The notes beneath the pieces are model-generated. The model was not told the origin of the DNA, ran no database searches, and saw only the letters and a list, made by a program, of their open reading frames with translations. The position numbers were made by a program, and so were the translations under genes. A stretch of DNA of 64,000 nt, from contig CP092079.1 in the NCBI GenBank assembly GCA_022226955.1, forward strand, positions 1,891,053 through 1,955,052, in the 5' to 3' direction. The stretch comes from Nitrospira sp. Its GTDB lineage: Bacteria > Nitrospirota > Nitrospiria > Nitrospirales > Nitrospiraceae. Positions 41,916 through 50,323 of this stretch are shown in pieces (position 1 is the stretch's first letter; each line of letters opens with the position of its first letter).

Positions 41916-43745
41916 ATGACCATGCCCGCGACCCAATCGAAACAGAACGCCGAAACCCATTTACAACGGACGCTGAATACCGCTCTGAACGACTTGGGAG
42001 CAGAGTCGGCGCTCGCCGCGATTTTCCACCAGGAGCAAGGGCCACTTGTCAGCCACGCCACCCGCGGCTTTACCCCGCGCGATGTGCAGACCATCCTGCG
42101 GACGCTCTCGGCCCAAGCCGCAATGGTCCAATCCGCGCCACAAGATCAGGAAGCCGGCCGCACAATCCGGCTGCGCCTCATTACACCAGGCGCGAAGTCG
42201 CTGCTCGGCATGCCGCTTCGCTATCGCCAGCGCACGTACGGCTTTCTCGTGATCGCCAGAAAAGAAAACGCCACCTTCGCCAAGAAGGAAAAAGGCCTGA
42301 TCGAACAGGCTGGCGACGACATTACGAAAGCATTGGAGCGCGAAGGCCTGTTCGACATGAACGTGGTGCTCAGCCGCCCCTACGTGTCGCGTGAGCCAGC
42401 GCCGGCCACGCCGGCAGTCGCTGAAATATTTACCGCGCCGACGGCGCAATTCACGCCTGAATTGGAAGAGAAAATCATCAAGGTACTGGAAGAGGCGAAT
42501 CAATACACTGCGTATGACCGGGCCTGGGCCTGTTATTACGATCCTCTGGCTGGCAGCATGGAAGTGCTCGGCATAGCCGGCGACCAAAAAAGCGAGAAGG
42601 ACAGCAAGAAAGACATGCGCGCCGGACACCGGCTCACACTCGACAGCTCGGCATCCGGCTGGGCCGTCAGGCACCGAAAGCCGCGAGTCGATCACGATCT
42701 CGCCTCGACTCAAGGGCGCTTCCTCGACCATAAGCACCTCTACAAAGACCGGTTCGTCTCCTCGCTCGTGGTTCCGTTTTTCGTCCGCGGACAGGTCGGC
42801 GGAACGCTGACCCTCGGGTCGAAGGAAGCCTCGCGCTATCAGGCCACCGATGCCCGCACGTTGGAGCCGGTCATTCTGAAACTGGCCGACCTGCTTCAGG
42901 CTCCGCCTGCGCCAATGGCCGCACCAGTGGCCCAACCGGAAGCCGGAGCCGAGAGCGCCACCGCCCCTACGGCAACGCCGACCATCTTGGAACCGGCGAT
43001 CCGCAAACAAGAGCGGCAAGCCGCCATCGGAGAATTCAGCGCCTTCCTCGCCACGGAAATCCGCGAGCCGATCGGCGCCATCCGGTCCCAGCTGGAAGAA
43101 GTGACCGCCGAAGGCATTCTCGATTTTGACCCGCAAACCCGCGTGGAAAACGCCATGCGCGATTTGATCCGGGTAGAAGCCATCCTGAACGAAATTCTCG
43201 ATTTCGCGAAGCCGCTGGAACTGAACCGGCGGCTCTGCCGCATTCCAGAAGTGCTCGAAAGCGCGCTGGTGGTGGTGGGCACCGACTTAGAAGTGACCCG
43301 CATCCAGGTCACGAAAGACTACGCGACGCAGATCGCTCCTGTGCGCGGCGATGAAGCCAAGCTCCAGCAGGTCTTCCTGAGCATCTTCAAGAACGCCGGA
43401 GAAGCCATGACTCCCGGCGGCCACCTGTATATCCAAGTCACGCAACATCGCGCCGGCCGCGGCATTGAAGTGCAGATCCTGATCAAGAACGACGGCTCCC
43501 CCATTCCGCCTGAAATTCTCGACAAGGTCTTCGAGCCCTTCTTTACGACGAAGCGTTCCGGCACCGGCTTGGGTCTCGCAACCGTCAAGAAAATCATCGA
43601 AGAGCATGGTGGATCGATCACCATTGCCAGCGCCCCCGGCGAAGGGACCACGCTGACGATTCGCCTCCCCGGAGTCAGCCGAGGTCCGGCCTTCCGCCAC
43701 CGTGGACGCAGCCGGCGTCCGGCTGCTCGCCGTCCTACCGCCTAG
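41916..43745 (+). CDS. GAF-domain sensor kinase-like protein lacking the H-box histidine
   Basis: The 609-residue soluble protein has an N-terminal GAF-like domain (~10-145), a second GAF domain (~180-330), an Ala/Pro-rich linker and a kinase region. In the dimerisation helix the family H-box (normally HEIRNPL) reads [11 protein letters not shown], with Thr380 at the position of the phosphorylated His. The ATPase half is intact: [10 protein letters not shown] (N box), [11 protein letters not shown] (F/G1) and [11 protein letters not shown] (G2). It may therefore act as an ATP-binding regulator or act on another protein. No response regulator gene is adjacent. Confidence 0.82.
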   Translation: MTMPATQSKQNAETHLQRTLNTALNDLGAESALAAIFHQEQGPLVSHATRGFTPRDVQTILRTLSAQAAMVQSAPQDQEAGRTIRLRLITPGAKSLLGMPLRYRQRTYGFLVIARKENATFAKKEKGLIEQAGDDITKALEREGLFDMNVVLSRPYVSREPAPATPAVAEIFTAPTAQFTPELEEKIIKVLEEANQYTAYDRAWACYYDPLAGSMEVLGIAGDQKSEKDSKKDMRAGHRLTLDSSASGWAVRHRKPRVDHDLASTQGRFLDHKHLYKDRFVSSLVVPFFVRGQVGGTLTLGSKEASRYQATDARTLEPVILKLADLLQAPPAPMAAPVAQPEAGAESATAPTATPTILEPAIRKQERQAAIGEFSAFLATEIREPIGAIRSQLEEVTAEGILDFDPQTRVENAMRDLIRVEAILNEILDFAKPLELNRRLCRIPEVLESALVVVGTDLEVTRIQVTKDYATQIAPVRGDEAKLQQVFLSIFKNAGEAMTPGGHLYIQVTQHRAGRGIEVQILIKNDGSPIPPEILDKVFEPFFTTKRSGTGLGLATVKKIIEEHGGSITIASAPGEGTTLTIRLPGVSRGPAFRHRGRSRRPAARRPTA

Positions 43746-43858
43746 GCCGGCGACAGGACACCAAAGAACCGCGGATCGAATGCGGACTGGCCGCTCGCAT
43801 TCGCCCATTCAAAAGCGATAGACCGCTTCTACTATATCCTCACGACTCTCTTTCTCGC

Positions 43859-43888
43859 TTGACAGGGATACCCCCCCATCGCTATGAT
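43859..43888 (+). promoter_or_regulatory. Sigma70 promoter of the exported-protein gene at 43971
   Basis: A perfect TTGACA (43859-43864) and TATGAT (43883-43888) are spaced by 18 bases. Transcription would begin near 43895, giving a leader of about 75 bases, in which AAGGAG lies seven bases before the ATG at 43971. Confidence 0.6.
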
Positions 43889-43970
43889 TCCCCCCACTTG
43901 ATTCGGCCTAAAAAATTCAATTGTTCTTAAACGTATTTTCTCCAGTCACCATTTTTCAAAGGAGTAGGGT

Positions 43971-44336
43971 ATGAAGCTCGTACTCGGCACTATTGCGACG
44001 TTGTCCGGTGTGCTCTTCACGTTGTCGTTGGCCTCTGCAAACCCCTCATTGCTCCCCAAGCATGAAGGCTATCCGATGAAGAACAGCGGAAGCCCCGTCA
44101 ATGGCCAGCCCACCGCCAATGACCCGGGTCAATCCGATGCCCGCGGCGAAGCAACCCTGCTCAAGTCCGCGGACTCCATCAAGAGCTCCCGGCAGAATTT
44201 GACCAAGACCGATAATGCCAGGATCGTCGAGAGCGCCGGAGCTGGACAGCTTCCAAAGGTACAAGGTCCGCAGATCCAGATTGCTCCCCCGGTGACCTCA
44301 GCCACCAAGATTGGCGCGGATCGCAAGATCGAGTAG
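43971..44336 (+). CDS. Small exported protein of unknown function
   Basis: The 121-residue product has a signal peptide (GTIATLSGVLFTLSLASA). Its polar, low-complexity mature part contains SLLPKHEGYPMKNSGSPVNG and DSIKSSRQNLTKTDNARIVE and ends in VTSATKIGADRKIE. No family is recognised. The gene has its own strong promoter and is followed by a clear terminator, so it is a monocistronic unit. Confidence 0.7.
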   Translation: MKLVLGTIATLSGVLFTLSLASANPSLLPKHEGYPMKNSGSPVNGQPTANDPGQSDARGEATLLKSADSIKSSRQNLTKTDNARIVESAGAGQLPKVQGPQIQIAPPVTSATKIGADRKIE

Positions 44337-44356
44337 TCGAAACTGTAGTGAATCTC

Positions 44357-44403
44357 GAAACGGGGTCGTCGTAGCTATACGACGGCCCCGTTTCTTTTTT
44401 TCT
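44357..44403 (+). terminator. Rho-independent terminator after the 121-residue exported protein gene
   Basis: The stem GAAACGGGG pairs with CCCCGTTTC, and an inner GTCGT-AGCTAT-ACGAC helix closes the loop. A run of eight Ts follows the stem directly. It lies 20 bases after the stop codon. Confidence 0.88.
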
Positions 44404-44430
44404 CGCCTCAGCGCTTCTGAAACTAGCCCC

Positions 44431-45024
44431 CTAGGCTCCTGCCACTCGACGCCGCCCCGCACTTCCCCCAGGCTTCGGCTTCAACGCCGCCTGCCATCGA
44501 AACCGCCAGGGTTTCTTGGCCCAAATGCCGGCATAGTCAATCCCGATTCTCGGAAGCGCAGCAACCTGCTTGCGTAAAATCCGGCCACCCCGATCTTCGA
44601 ACCACAAACCTTCTTGAGTGGTCAGATCGAGCCGGTTCAAACTCCGGTCAATCTGCAATGCGCGGCAAAGCCGACCTGGACCATCGATCAATTGCCCATC
44701 GATTTCAATCGCCCGAATCAACACGGCCGCGGGAAACTCTTCCCGTTCCGTCACCACATTCAAGCAGTGATACATCCCGTAGATGAGATACACGTACGCC
44801 ATGCCACAGGGACCGAATAGCACGTCCGTTCTTTGCGTTCTCCCTTTGGATGCATGGCAGGCCTTATCCTGAGGACCGACGTACGCCTCCACCTCGATAA
44901 TACGTCCGGCAATTTCACGCCCGTCAAGTGCACGCACCAAATATTTGCCGATGAGTGAACGGGCAACGTCAACCGTCGAACGATTGAAATAGTCTCGTGA
45001 GAGTAGCTTATGCTTTGTATTCAT
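44431..45024 (-). CDS. DNA-3-methyladenine glycosylase (AAG/MPG family)
   Basis: The 197-residue AAG-type glycosylase has RSLIGKYLVRALDGREIAGR, the catalytic Glu in IIEVEAYVGPQDKACHAS, MAYVYLIYGMYHCLNVV and DGPGRLCRAL, all conserved in the family. It excises 3-methyladenine and other alkylated or deaminated purines. The ATG at 45024 is used. A dispersed palindromic element lies immediately upstream, after the TonB receptor gene. Confidence 0.9.
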   Translation of the reverse strand: MNTKHKLLSRDYFNRSTVDVARSLIGKYLVRALDGREIAGRIIEVEAYVGPQDKACHASKGRTQRTDVLFGPCGMAYVYLIYGMYHCLNVVTEREEFPAAVLIRAIEIDGQLIDGPGRLCRALQIDRSLNRLDLTTQEGLWFEDRGGRILRKQVAALPRIGIDYAGIWAKKPWRFRWQAALKPKPGGSAGRRRVAGA

Positions 45025-45040
45025 ATGGTCTAACTATACA

Positions 45041-45160
45041 GTTGCTCAAAACACTCTTCCAACAAGGCCGCAGGCGACGCACGAACCGGAGGCGTACCCT
45101 CTGGGGTACGTTGAGGATTTGTGCGAGCCGAGAACGCCGTTGGAGAGTGTTTTCAGCAAC
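45041..45160 (+). repeat. Dispersed palindromic element, copy C
   Basis: The 120-base palindrome has outer arms GTTGCTCAAAACACTCT (45041-45057) and AGAGTGTTTTCAGCAAC (45144-45160). A second stem is CGCACGAA/TTTGTGCG and the tip GTACCC-TCTG-GGGTAC. The core is identical to copy B, but both stem sequences differ and stay complementary. It lies four bases beyond the TonB receptor stop codon. Confidence 0.78.
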
Positions 45161-45163
45161 CTG

Positions 45164-47215
45164 TCAAAAATACCAGGCTAAGCCGCCCATAACCATCCGT
45201 GGATTACCCGGTACAAAATGAATATCCGTAACGGCAGCCGGTTCATTGCGGAGCTGGGAGGCGAAGGCAAACGTCGCCTGCTCCCATTTCGTGTTGAAGA
45301 GATTCTGGATGAACAGGAACGCCTCCAGACGTCCATGGGACAGCTTGATCGGCAATTGATACCGCTCCGATAAATCGAAGTCGATCCAGGCTGGCGACTT
45401 GATGCTGCGGTCTTCGATCAACGGTCGCACGCCGAGGTAGGTCGCCTGCAATTGTGACGTCAGCCCTTCGGGCCATTTTAAGAGGAGCGCGCCATAGGCC
45501 GTCACTTCGGGAGCCAGGGGAATAGCATCGCCATTGCGGAATTCCGCCTTGGTCCAGGTGACGCTTCCGTTGAAATACAGCGGCCCCCACACCTGCCCGC
45601 GCGCGGCGACTTCCACGCCTTCTCGCGTGGTCGCTCCGCGAATTTCCGTTGTGCCTTCATCGCCGACAAAAACGAGCTCCGATTTCAGGTCAAGACGCCA
45701 GAGCGTGGCAATCAGTTCCAACCCCTCGGAGCCGAACGGTTTCGACCGCACCCCGATTTCATAGCTCCTGGCCCGCGCCAACGGTGACGATCCCAGCGCC
45801 ACCGCTGACCGTGCATCGTTGCTGTGATAGCCCTCGCCATAATTCAGGAACAATTCTGTGCTGGCCCAAGGCCCCAGGACCACATTCATCTTCGGCAACA
45901 CAATGCTCGAACTCTTCCGGCCCGCCGGTTGTTCAGCGCACGTGGCGCAACGATTACGAACATCAAAGGTAAACGTTTCACTCCGAAGACCGCCGGCCAG
46001 CCTGAGCCAATCCGTCGGCTGCACCTCCGCCTTGACGAAGGGAGCATAGGACGCTTCAAAAATATCGCTATCCGTCGTCACCCCCGTCACCGCCCGCCTC
46101 GTTTGCGTGCCAAGTCTGGCATGAATGTCGTCTACACGGCTTTGCACACCGATGGTCCCGATGCTGGGGATGCCGAACACCTCCCCTCGCTGCTTGTATC
46201 CGAGATCGCCTCCGTACATCACCCGGCGGTCGGCTTGGATAATTCCATCGCCGTTGACCGGGTCGTTCTGGAAGAAGGTGAAATTCGTATAGAGATCGAA
46301 TCGGTAATACTGCGCATAGGCGTTGGCAAAAAACTCTCCGCCTGTCGTCGTGTCGTAGTGGTATTTCAAATGCGCCGTCGTGCGCAGCGTCTTGCCGCCT
46401 TCCGACGGATCGATTGCCCCGAAACGATCAATGGTGCTGTCATGAACGGCCCGCAACGGAATCTCACCGGACGCATTCCAATGCGCCTGGTGAAACGTGG
46501 TTTTGAGGCTGAGCTCGTCCCGGCCGGTCAGGTTCGTCGTCGCCTTGCCGAACAGGTTGGCGCGAAAATACCGGTTATCGTATTCAAACGGCCCGTTCGT
46601 AAAATAGCCTTCGGCGGCAAACAGCGTACGAATCTTGTCCTTTGTCGGCGAGAACATCAGCAAGTAGCGCTGCGTGTCGAATTGGCCGCCCGCCCCCTGC
46701 ACTACGCCCTCATTGACCATCTCACGTGTTTTGAAATTCACCGCCCCAGCCGTGGTGAAATCGCCGTACTCGGGCAGATACGCCCCCTTGTTCACCTCCA
46801 AGCCCTCAATGGTTTCCGGAATAATGAAGTTGAGGTCGGTATAGCCCTGTCCGTGCGCATGGGAACGCATATTGACCGGCATCCCATCGGCAAAGAACCC
46901 CACATCGGTGCCGTGGTCGGCATCGAAGCCGCGCAGAAAATACTGATCGGCCTTCCCCGCGCCGCCGGAGTGCTCGACCGCGAGAAACCCTGGGATCAAT
47001 CGCAGCACCTGGGCCGGGCGGCCTTGCGGCTGAAGCAGATATTCTTTGTCGGGAATAAACTGCTGCGACGAGGCCGCCACCGGCCGCTCGCCGATCACAG
47101 ACACCTCCGGCACTTCCAATTCAGGCAGATCCGGGTCATGGGCCTGCGCCGATTCCCCTACGCCCAGCACAACGACTGCCGTCAGTATCCAGAGCGAAAC
47201 GCGTCTCATCTCCAT
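45164..47215 (-). CDS. TonB-dependent outer-membrane receptor, probable nickel receptor
   Basis: The 683-residue receptor has a signal peptide (LWILTAVVVLGVGESAQA), a TonB-box-like region near LEVPEVSVIGERPV, a plug domain (~50-165) with RLIPGFLAVEHSGGAGKADQ and RGFDADHGTDVGFFADGMPV, and a 22-strand barrel ending in MVMGGLAWYF with a terminal aromatic residue. The gene follows DUF3842 and nikR on the same strand, so it probably imports a nickel chelate. Its GAGGAG ribosome site supports the ATG at 47215 or 47209. Siderophore or other metal import is the alternative. Confidence 0.88.
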   Translation of the reverse strand: MEMRRVSLWILTAVVVLGVGESAQAHDPDLPELEVPEVSVIGERPVAASSQQFIPDKEYLLQPQGRPAQVLRLIPGFLAVEHSGGAGKADQYFLRGFDADHGTDVGFFADGMPVNMRSHAHGQGYTDLNFIIPETIEGLEVNKGAYLPEYGDFTTAGAVNFKTREMVNEGVVQGAGGQFDTQRYLLMFSPTKDKIRTLFAAEGYFTNGPFEYDNRYFRANLFGKATTNLTGRDELSLKTTFHQAHWNASGEIPLRAVHDSTIDRFGAIDPSEGGKTLRTTAHLKYHYDTTTGGEFFANAYAQYYRFDLYTNFTFFQNDPVNGDGIIQADRRVMYGGDLGYKQRGEVFGIPSIGTIGVQSRVDDIHARLGTQTRRAVTGVTTDSDIFEASYAPFVKAEVQPTDWLRLAGGLRSETFTFDVRNRCATCAEQPAGRKSSSIVLPKMNVVLGPWASTELFLNYGEGYHSNDARSAVALGSSPLARARSYEIGVRSKPFGSEGLELIATLWRLDLKSELVFVGDEGTTEIRGATTREGVEVAARGQVWGPLYFNGSVTWTKAEFRNGDAIPLAPEVTAYGALLLKWPEGLTSQLQATYLGVRPLIEDRSIKSPAWIDFDLSERYQLPIKLSHGRLEAFLFIQNLFNTKWEQATFAFASQLRNEPAAVTDIHFVPGNPRMVMGGLAWYF

Positions 47216-47335
47216 AACTCCTCATTCCCAACGCTATGGACGGATGAGACGCCCACGATGATCGAACGACAGCCGGCTCATCGACTGGCGCAGACCCTCG
47301 TGGCCTCGCAACTCAACATATAGAGAAACAGACGA

Positions 47336-47761
47336 TCAGGCTTGGCAGGCTGCCCGCGCTAAGGATCCGACTCGCACGAGCGAGCGGTCGATCAACATCT
47401 CCAGGGTCCGATCTTCGGTCCCCACGATCTCCACCTGCGCCCGATTCAAGGGCAACAATACCTTCTTGGCCTTCGCCGCAAGAATCGCCTGCACAATCTC
47501 AGGAGTGACTTCGCCCAGCATGGCGCCGGGCAGCATCATATTCAACGACGCCACAATGACATCGACGGTCGGAACCCTGCGCGCAATCGCCTGCGGCCCA
47601 GCCGCCACCTGCCCGGCTCCGGCCTGCTTCATCGCATCGGCGGCCGCCACGTTCGTCCCCAATGCGACAATCTGGCATTCCGGTCCCAAGGTTGCCCGCA
47701 ACCCCGCCACCAGCCTGCACCCCAGTCCGCCACCGCGCCCATCGATGACACAGACTTGCAC
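47336..47761 (-). CDS. DUF3842 family protein
   Basis: The 141-residue protein starts at GTG, three bases after nikR ends. It begins with VCVIDGRGGGLGCRLVAGLR, a Rossmann-like nucleotide-binding start, and has LGTNVAAADAMKQAGAGQVA and VLLPLNRAQVEIVGTEDRTL, typical of DUF3842. The function of the family is unknown. Being between nikR and a TonB receptor gene links it to nickel homeostasis. Confidence 0.82.
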   Translation of the reverse strand: MQVCVIDGRGGGLGCRLVAGLRATLGPECQIVALGTNVAAADAMKQAGAGQVAAGPQAIARRVPTVDVIVASLNMMLPGAMLGEVTPEIVQAILAAKAKKVLLPLNRAQVEIVGTEDRTLEMLIDRSLVRVGSLARAACQA

Positions 47762-47764
47762 GGA

Positions 47765-48181
47765 CTAATCCAGCCCTTTGCCGGTAGTGGTCATCGTTAA
47801 CTTGCCGTGCTTCACGCCCTTCACACTCACGAGCGCATCGGCGATCTTTCTGATTTCCGAGCCTTTCCCCTTCACCACCAGCACTTCCAGGCAATGATCG
47901 TGGTCCAAATGCACGTGCATGCCGGAGAGAATCTTTCCGTGATAGTCGTGCTGGATATCGGTGAGCTTGCTCGTCAAGTCGCGGACATGGTGGTCGTAGA
48001 CGAACGTGATCGTCCCGACCGTTTCACGATTCCTACCCCATTCTTCCTCCACCAACTGATTCCGAATGAGATCCCGGAGCGCCTCCGACCGAGTCGCGTA
48101 TTGCCGCTGTTGAATGTGGCGGTCGAAATCTCCCAGCAGCCGCTGATCGAGCGATACCCCGAATCGAACCAATTTATCCAT
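47765..48181 (-). CDS. nikR: Nickel-responsive repressor NikR
   Basis: The 138-residue protein has an N-terminal ribbon-helix-helix ([32 protein letters not shown]) and a C-terminal ACT-like nickel domain with [20 protein letters not shown], conserving the HVH...C ligands. A further ligand His lies in the IQHDYHGK segment. It senses Ni(II) and represses nickel uptake genes. The operator-like site in front suggests autoregulation and control of the DUF3842 and TonB genes downstream. Confidence 0.92.
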   Translation of the reverse strand: MDKLVRFGVSLDQRLLGDFDRHIQQRQYATRSEALRDLIRNQLVEEEWGRNRETVGTITFVYDHHVRDLTSKLTDIQHDYHGKILSGMHVHLDHDHCLEVLVVKGKGSEIRKIADALVSVKGVKHGKLTMTTTGKGLD

Positions 48182-48199
48182 CGCACGCCTCCCGCGCCA

Positions 48200-48226
48200 G
48201 TGTTACGAATATTATTTTCATAGCAC
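48200..48226 (-). promoter_or_regulatory. NikR operator-like site
   Basis: GTGTTAC-N13-ATAGCAC (48200-48226) is an imperfect inverted repeat located 19 bases upstream of nikR. It is close to the GTGTTAC-N13/14-GTAACAC consensus known for Geobacter NikR (5 of 7 positions in the second half). Nickel-NikR bound here would shut down the nikR-DUF3842-TonB unit. Confidence 0.55.
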
Positions 48227-48322
48227 CATAAGGCCGGACAAATCAACCGGCTTGAATCCACTCACACATGATACGAGGACACAGCAGGAAACGGATGGTT
48301 GCCGTGGACGGAACGCGCGCTA

Positions 48323-49225
48323 TCAGAGCAGCTGGTTCTGAGGTGAAGAAATCACGAGCAGCACACACCCTTCGGCAGTCGACGTCTCATGATGTTCCGT
48401 GCCGGCTTCCGCGCGATGATAATCCCCCACCGCCATCTCGCGGCCGGCAATGGAACACCCGCCTTGCAGCACATACAGCTCTTCCATCTCCGTATGTCGA
48501 TGCGGTGGATACCGAGTCCCTGGAGCAAATCGCAACAGGGCGGTCGCTCTCCTGGAAACCAAATCGAACGACAGCGCCTTGGCCGCCACGCCAGGCGCAA
48601 TCTCCTGCCAGACGCCTTCCGCTGCCTTGATGAAAGCGAGACCCTGTTCATGCCGCCCCCCCTTCGCCTCGTCTGGCGTGGCACTCGACCGGTCGGAAAT
48701 CGCCAGAGTCCGCAGCAGGGTGCGCAGCGCATGCCAACACAACCGAAACGAGACGCACAGCGTTACGAACGCATGCCGCCACGCAAACGCCACGCGGCGA
48801 GACCATGCAGTGTCGGCAGGCACTTTCTTCAACCTCAGCGCCGGGCCGCTGGCATCTCGCTGGAGGTCCGGCCGGCCTTCTAGGCGAGCCATCAGCCGAT
48901 TCTTGACCGACGCCTGAGGGGACACCGGAACAGCCGCCGATGCCACCAGGCTGGCGGCCAGCTCGAACTGGCGGGCTTCCCGCTCAGCGTCCGCCGTTAC
49001 CATCGCTACCAGCCGCGCGCGCAACGCCGGAGAAGGCATCACGGGAGCGACGGCACCGGTCAATGCATCGGCAGCGGCGCGGTAGGCCGCCACCGTCTGC
49101 AGCGCGCGTGCAGCCTCGCCGTCTTGAACCCCGGCCAGCGCTGCAGCGAGACCCTCCTGATCCAATCCTCCAAAGGCCAGGACAATCGCCCGATCTTCCC
49201 ACTCTTCTGGTAATGATCGATCCAT
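48323..49225 (-). CDS. ChrR-like cupin anti-sigma factor
   Basis: The 300-residue protein (ATG 49225, TGATG overlap with the sigma gene) has a helical N-terminal half and a C-terminal cupin with RYPPHRHTEMEELYVLQGG (two His and a Glu for metal binding) and a later EHHETS. This is the ChrR layout. The N-terminus (AAALAGVQDGEAARAL) follows the helical anti-sigma pattern but shows no HxxxCxxC zinc motif. It should hold the sigma factor inactive until a signal, such as singlet oxygen, peroxide or metal, changes the cupin. Confidence 0.78.
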   Translation of the reverse strand: MDRSLPEEWEDRAIVLAFGGLDQEGLAAALAGVQDGEAARALQTVAAYRAAADALTGAVAPVMPSPALRARLVAMVTADAEREARQFELAASLVASAAVPVSPQASVKNRLMARLEGRPDLQRDASGPALRLKKVPADTAWSRRVAFAWRHAFVTLCVSFRLCWHALRTLLRTLAISDRSSATPDEAKGGRHEQGLAFIKAAEGVWQEIAPGVAAKALSFDLVSRRATALLRFAPGTRYPPHRHTEMEELYVLQGGCSIAGREMAVGDYHRAEAGTEHHETSTAEGCVLLVISSPQNQLL

Positions 49226-49827
49226 CACGGCGCCAACTCCGCCTCATAGGGCGCGAGAGCTTCGCGCAATTTCATCATGCCTAATCTGACGCGCGTCTTT
49301 ACGGTCCCCAGAGGCAGTCCCAGCTTGTCCGCGATATCGCTATGGCTCAACCCATAGAAATAGGCCAAGGCAATCGCCTGCCGCTGTTCGTCGGTCAAGA
49401 GCGCCAGCGCTCGCCGCACATACCGCTGGCGCTCCTGCCTCTGCGCATCCTGCTCCGGCGTGTCGCCAGCGCTGGCAAACAAATGAGCGGCATCCAGCGG
49501 TTCCATGCGCCCATGTTCCGCCGCACCGGCACGGAACCGGTCGATTGCCCTCGTCCGGGCGAGTGTCATCAACCAGGCACCAGGCGCGCCGCGCGCCCGG
49601 TCGTAGGTATGCGCCTGGCGCCAGACCTGCGTGTAGACATCCAGCGTGACTTCTTCGGCTGCCTCTCGATTATTGAGAATTTTGAACGCCAGCCCAAATA
49701 CTTGGGGGCTCGTGCGGTCGTACAAGGCAGCCACGGCGGCTTGATCGCCCTCCGCCGTCCTCGCAATCAACTGCTGCCATTCCTGCTCTTGATCCAATCC
49801 GGCCGTTTCCGGCGACATGAGCGACAT
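49225..49827 (-). CDS. ECF RNA polymerase sigma factor
   Basis: The ATG at 49827 follows GGGAGGG and gives 200 residues. Region 2 has ALYDRTSPQVFGLAFKIL and NREAAEEVTLDVYTQVWRQA, and region 4 has LTDEQRQAIALAYFYGLSHS and DIADKLGLPLGTVKTRVRLG. It belongs to the ECF11/SigK-like type that is often paired with ChrR-like anti-sigma proteins. The likely target is the divergent operon starting at 50057, which has a matching promoter-like sequence. Confidence 0.9.
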   Translation of the reverse strand: MSLMSPETAGLDQEQEWQQLIARTAEGDQAAVAALYDRTSPQVFGLAFKILNNREAAEEVTLDVYTQVWRQAHTYDRARGAPGAWLMTLARTRAIDRFRAGAAEHGRMEPLDAAHLFASAGDTPEQDAQRQERQRYVRRALALLTDEQRQAIALAYFYGLSHSDIADKLGLPLGTVKTRVRLGMMKLREALAPYEAELAP

Positions 49828-49963
49828 AGACCCTCCCCTTCCCATCTCTACGAGAACAGCGCCGCGATCGGATTGCCCATCGCGGACCATTCTACGCCCG
49901 TTCGATGGCGGCCATGCACAAGCCTCATTGACACAGCCCTGCTCCACATCCGCTTCAGGAAGA

Positions 49964-49993
49964 GATCCAACCGCGCATCGGCCTGCGTAAGGG
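49964..49993 (+). promoter_or_regulatory. Candidate ECF (sigma-E type) promoter of the DUF4331 operon
   Basis: AGATCC (49964-49969) and GTAAGG (49988-49993) are separated by 18 bases, close to the TGATCC...GTAAG-type promoters used by ChrR-paired ECF sigma factors. Transcription would begin near 50000, 57 bases before the lipoprotein start at 50057. Confidence 0.45.
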
Positions 49994-50056
49994 ACAACAG
50001 ACTGCCGGCAGCAGGCTCATTTAACCGTAGCTATTTTACATGAGGAGGATTCTGGC

Positions 50057-50281
50057 ATGAACACATCGTCCGCATTCGCAACGCTCGGGCTGATCTGCGC
50101 CGCCGGACTCTGGTCCGGATGCAGCGGCAGTGATAGCAGTCCTATCGTCGCCGCCGGTCCGGCGGCCGCGTCAGTCGATGACCGGCGCACACCGCAAACT
50201 GACGCGCTCACGGGCGCCGAGCAGGCGCTGGCGACACAAGCCGAGTCCGAGCCTGCCCCACCCACACGACCGGATTTATAA
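50057..50281 (+). CDS. Small lipoprotein
   Basis: The 74-residue product has a lipoprotein signal (ICAAGLWSGC) and a short, acidic, Ser/Ala/Pro-rich mature part. GAGGAGG lies just before the ATG at 50057. It is the first gene of the DUF4331-TPR-HupE set. A small GCCGCC-GACAA-GGCGGC hairpin (50287-50303) follows before the DUF4331 gene and may set the ratio of the two products. No family is recognised. Confidence 0.65.
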   Translation: MNTSSAFATLGLICAAGLWSGCSGSDSSPIVAAGPAAASVDDRRTPQTDALTGAEQALATQAESEPAPPTRPDL

Positions 50282-50323
50282 CCACCGCCGCCGACAAGGC
50301 GGCTTTGTCAGCAAGGAGGTTTT

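Noticed and set aside
43287-43808. 173-residue minus-strand frame within the sensor kinase gene
   Set aside because: It overlaps the conserved ATPase motifs of the plus-strand kinase and has no coherent family pattern.
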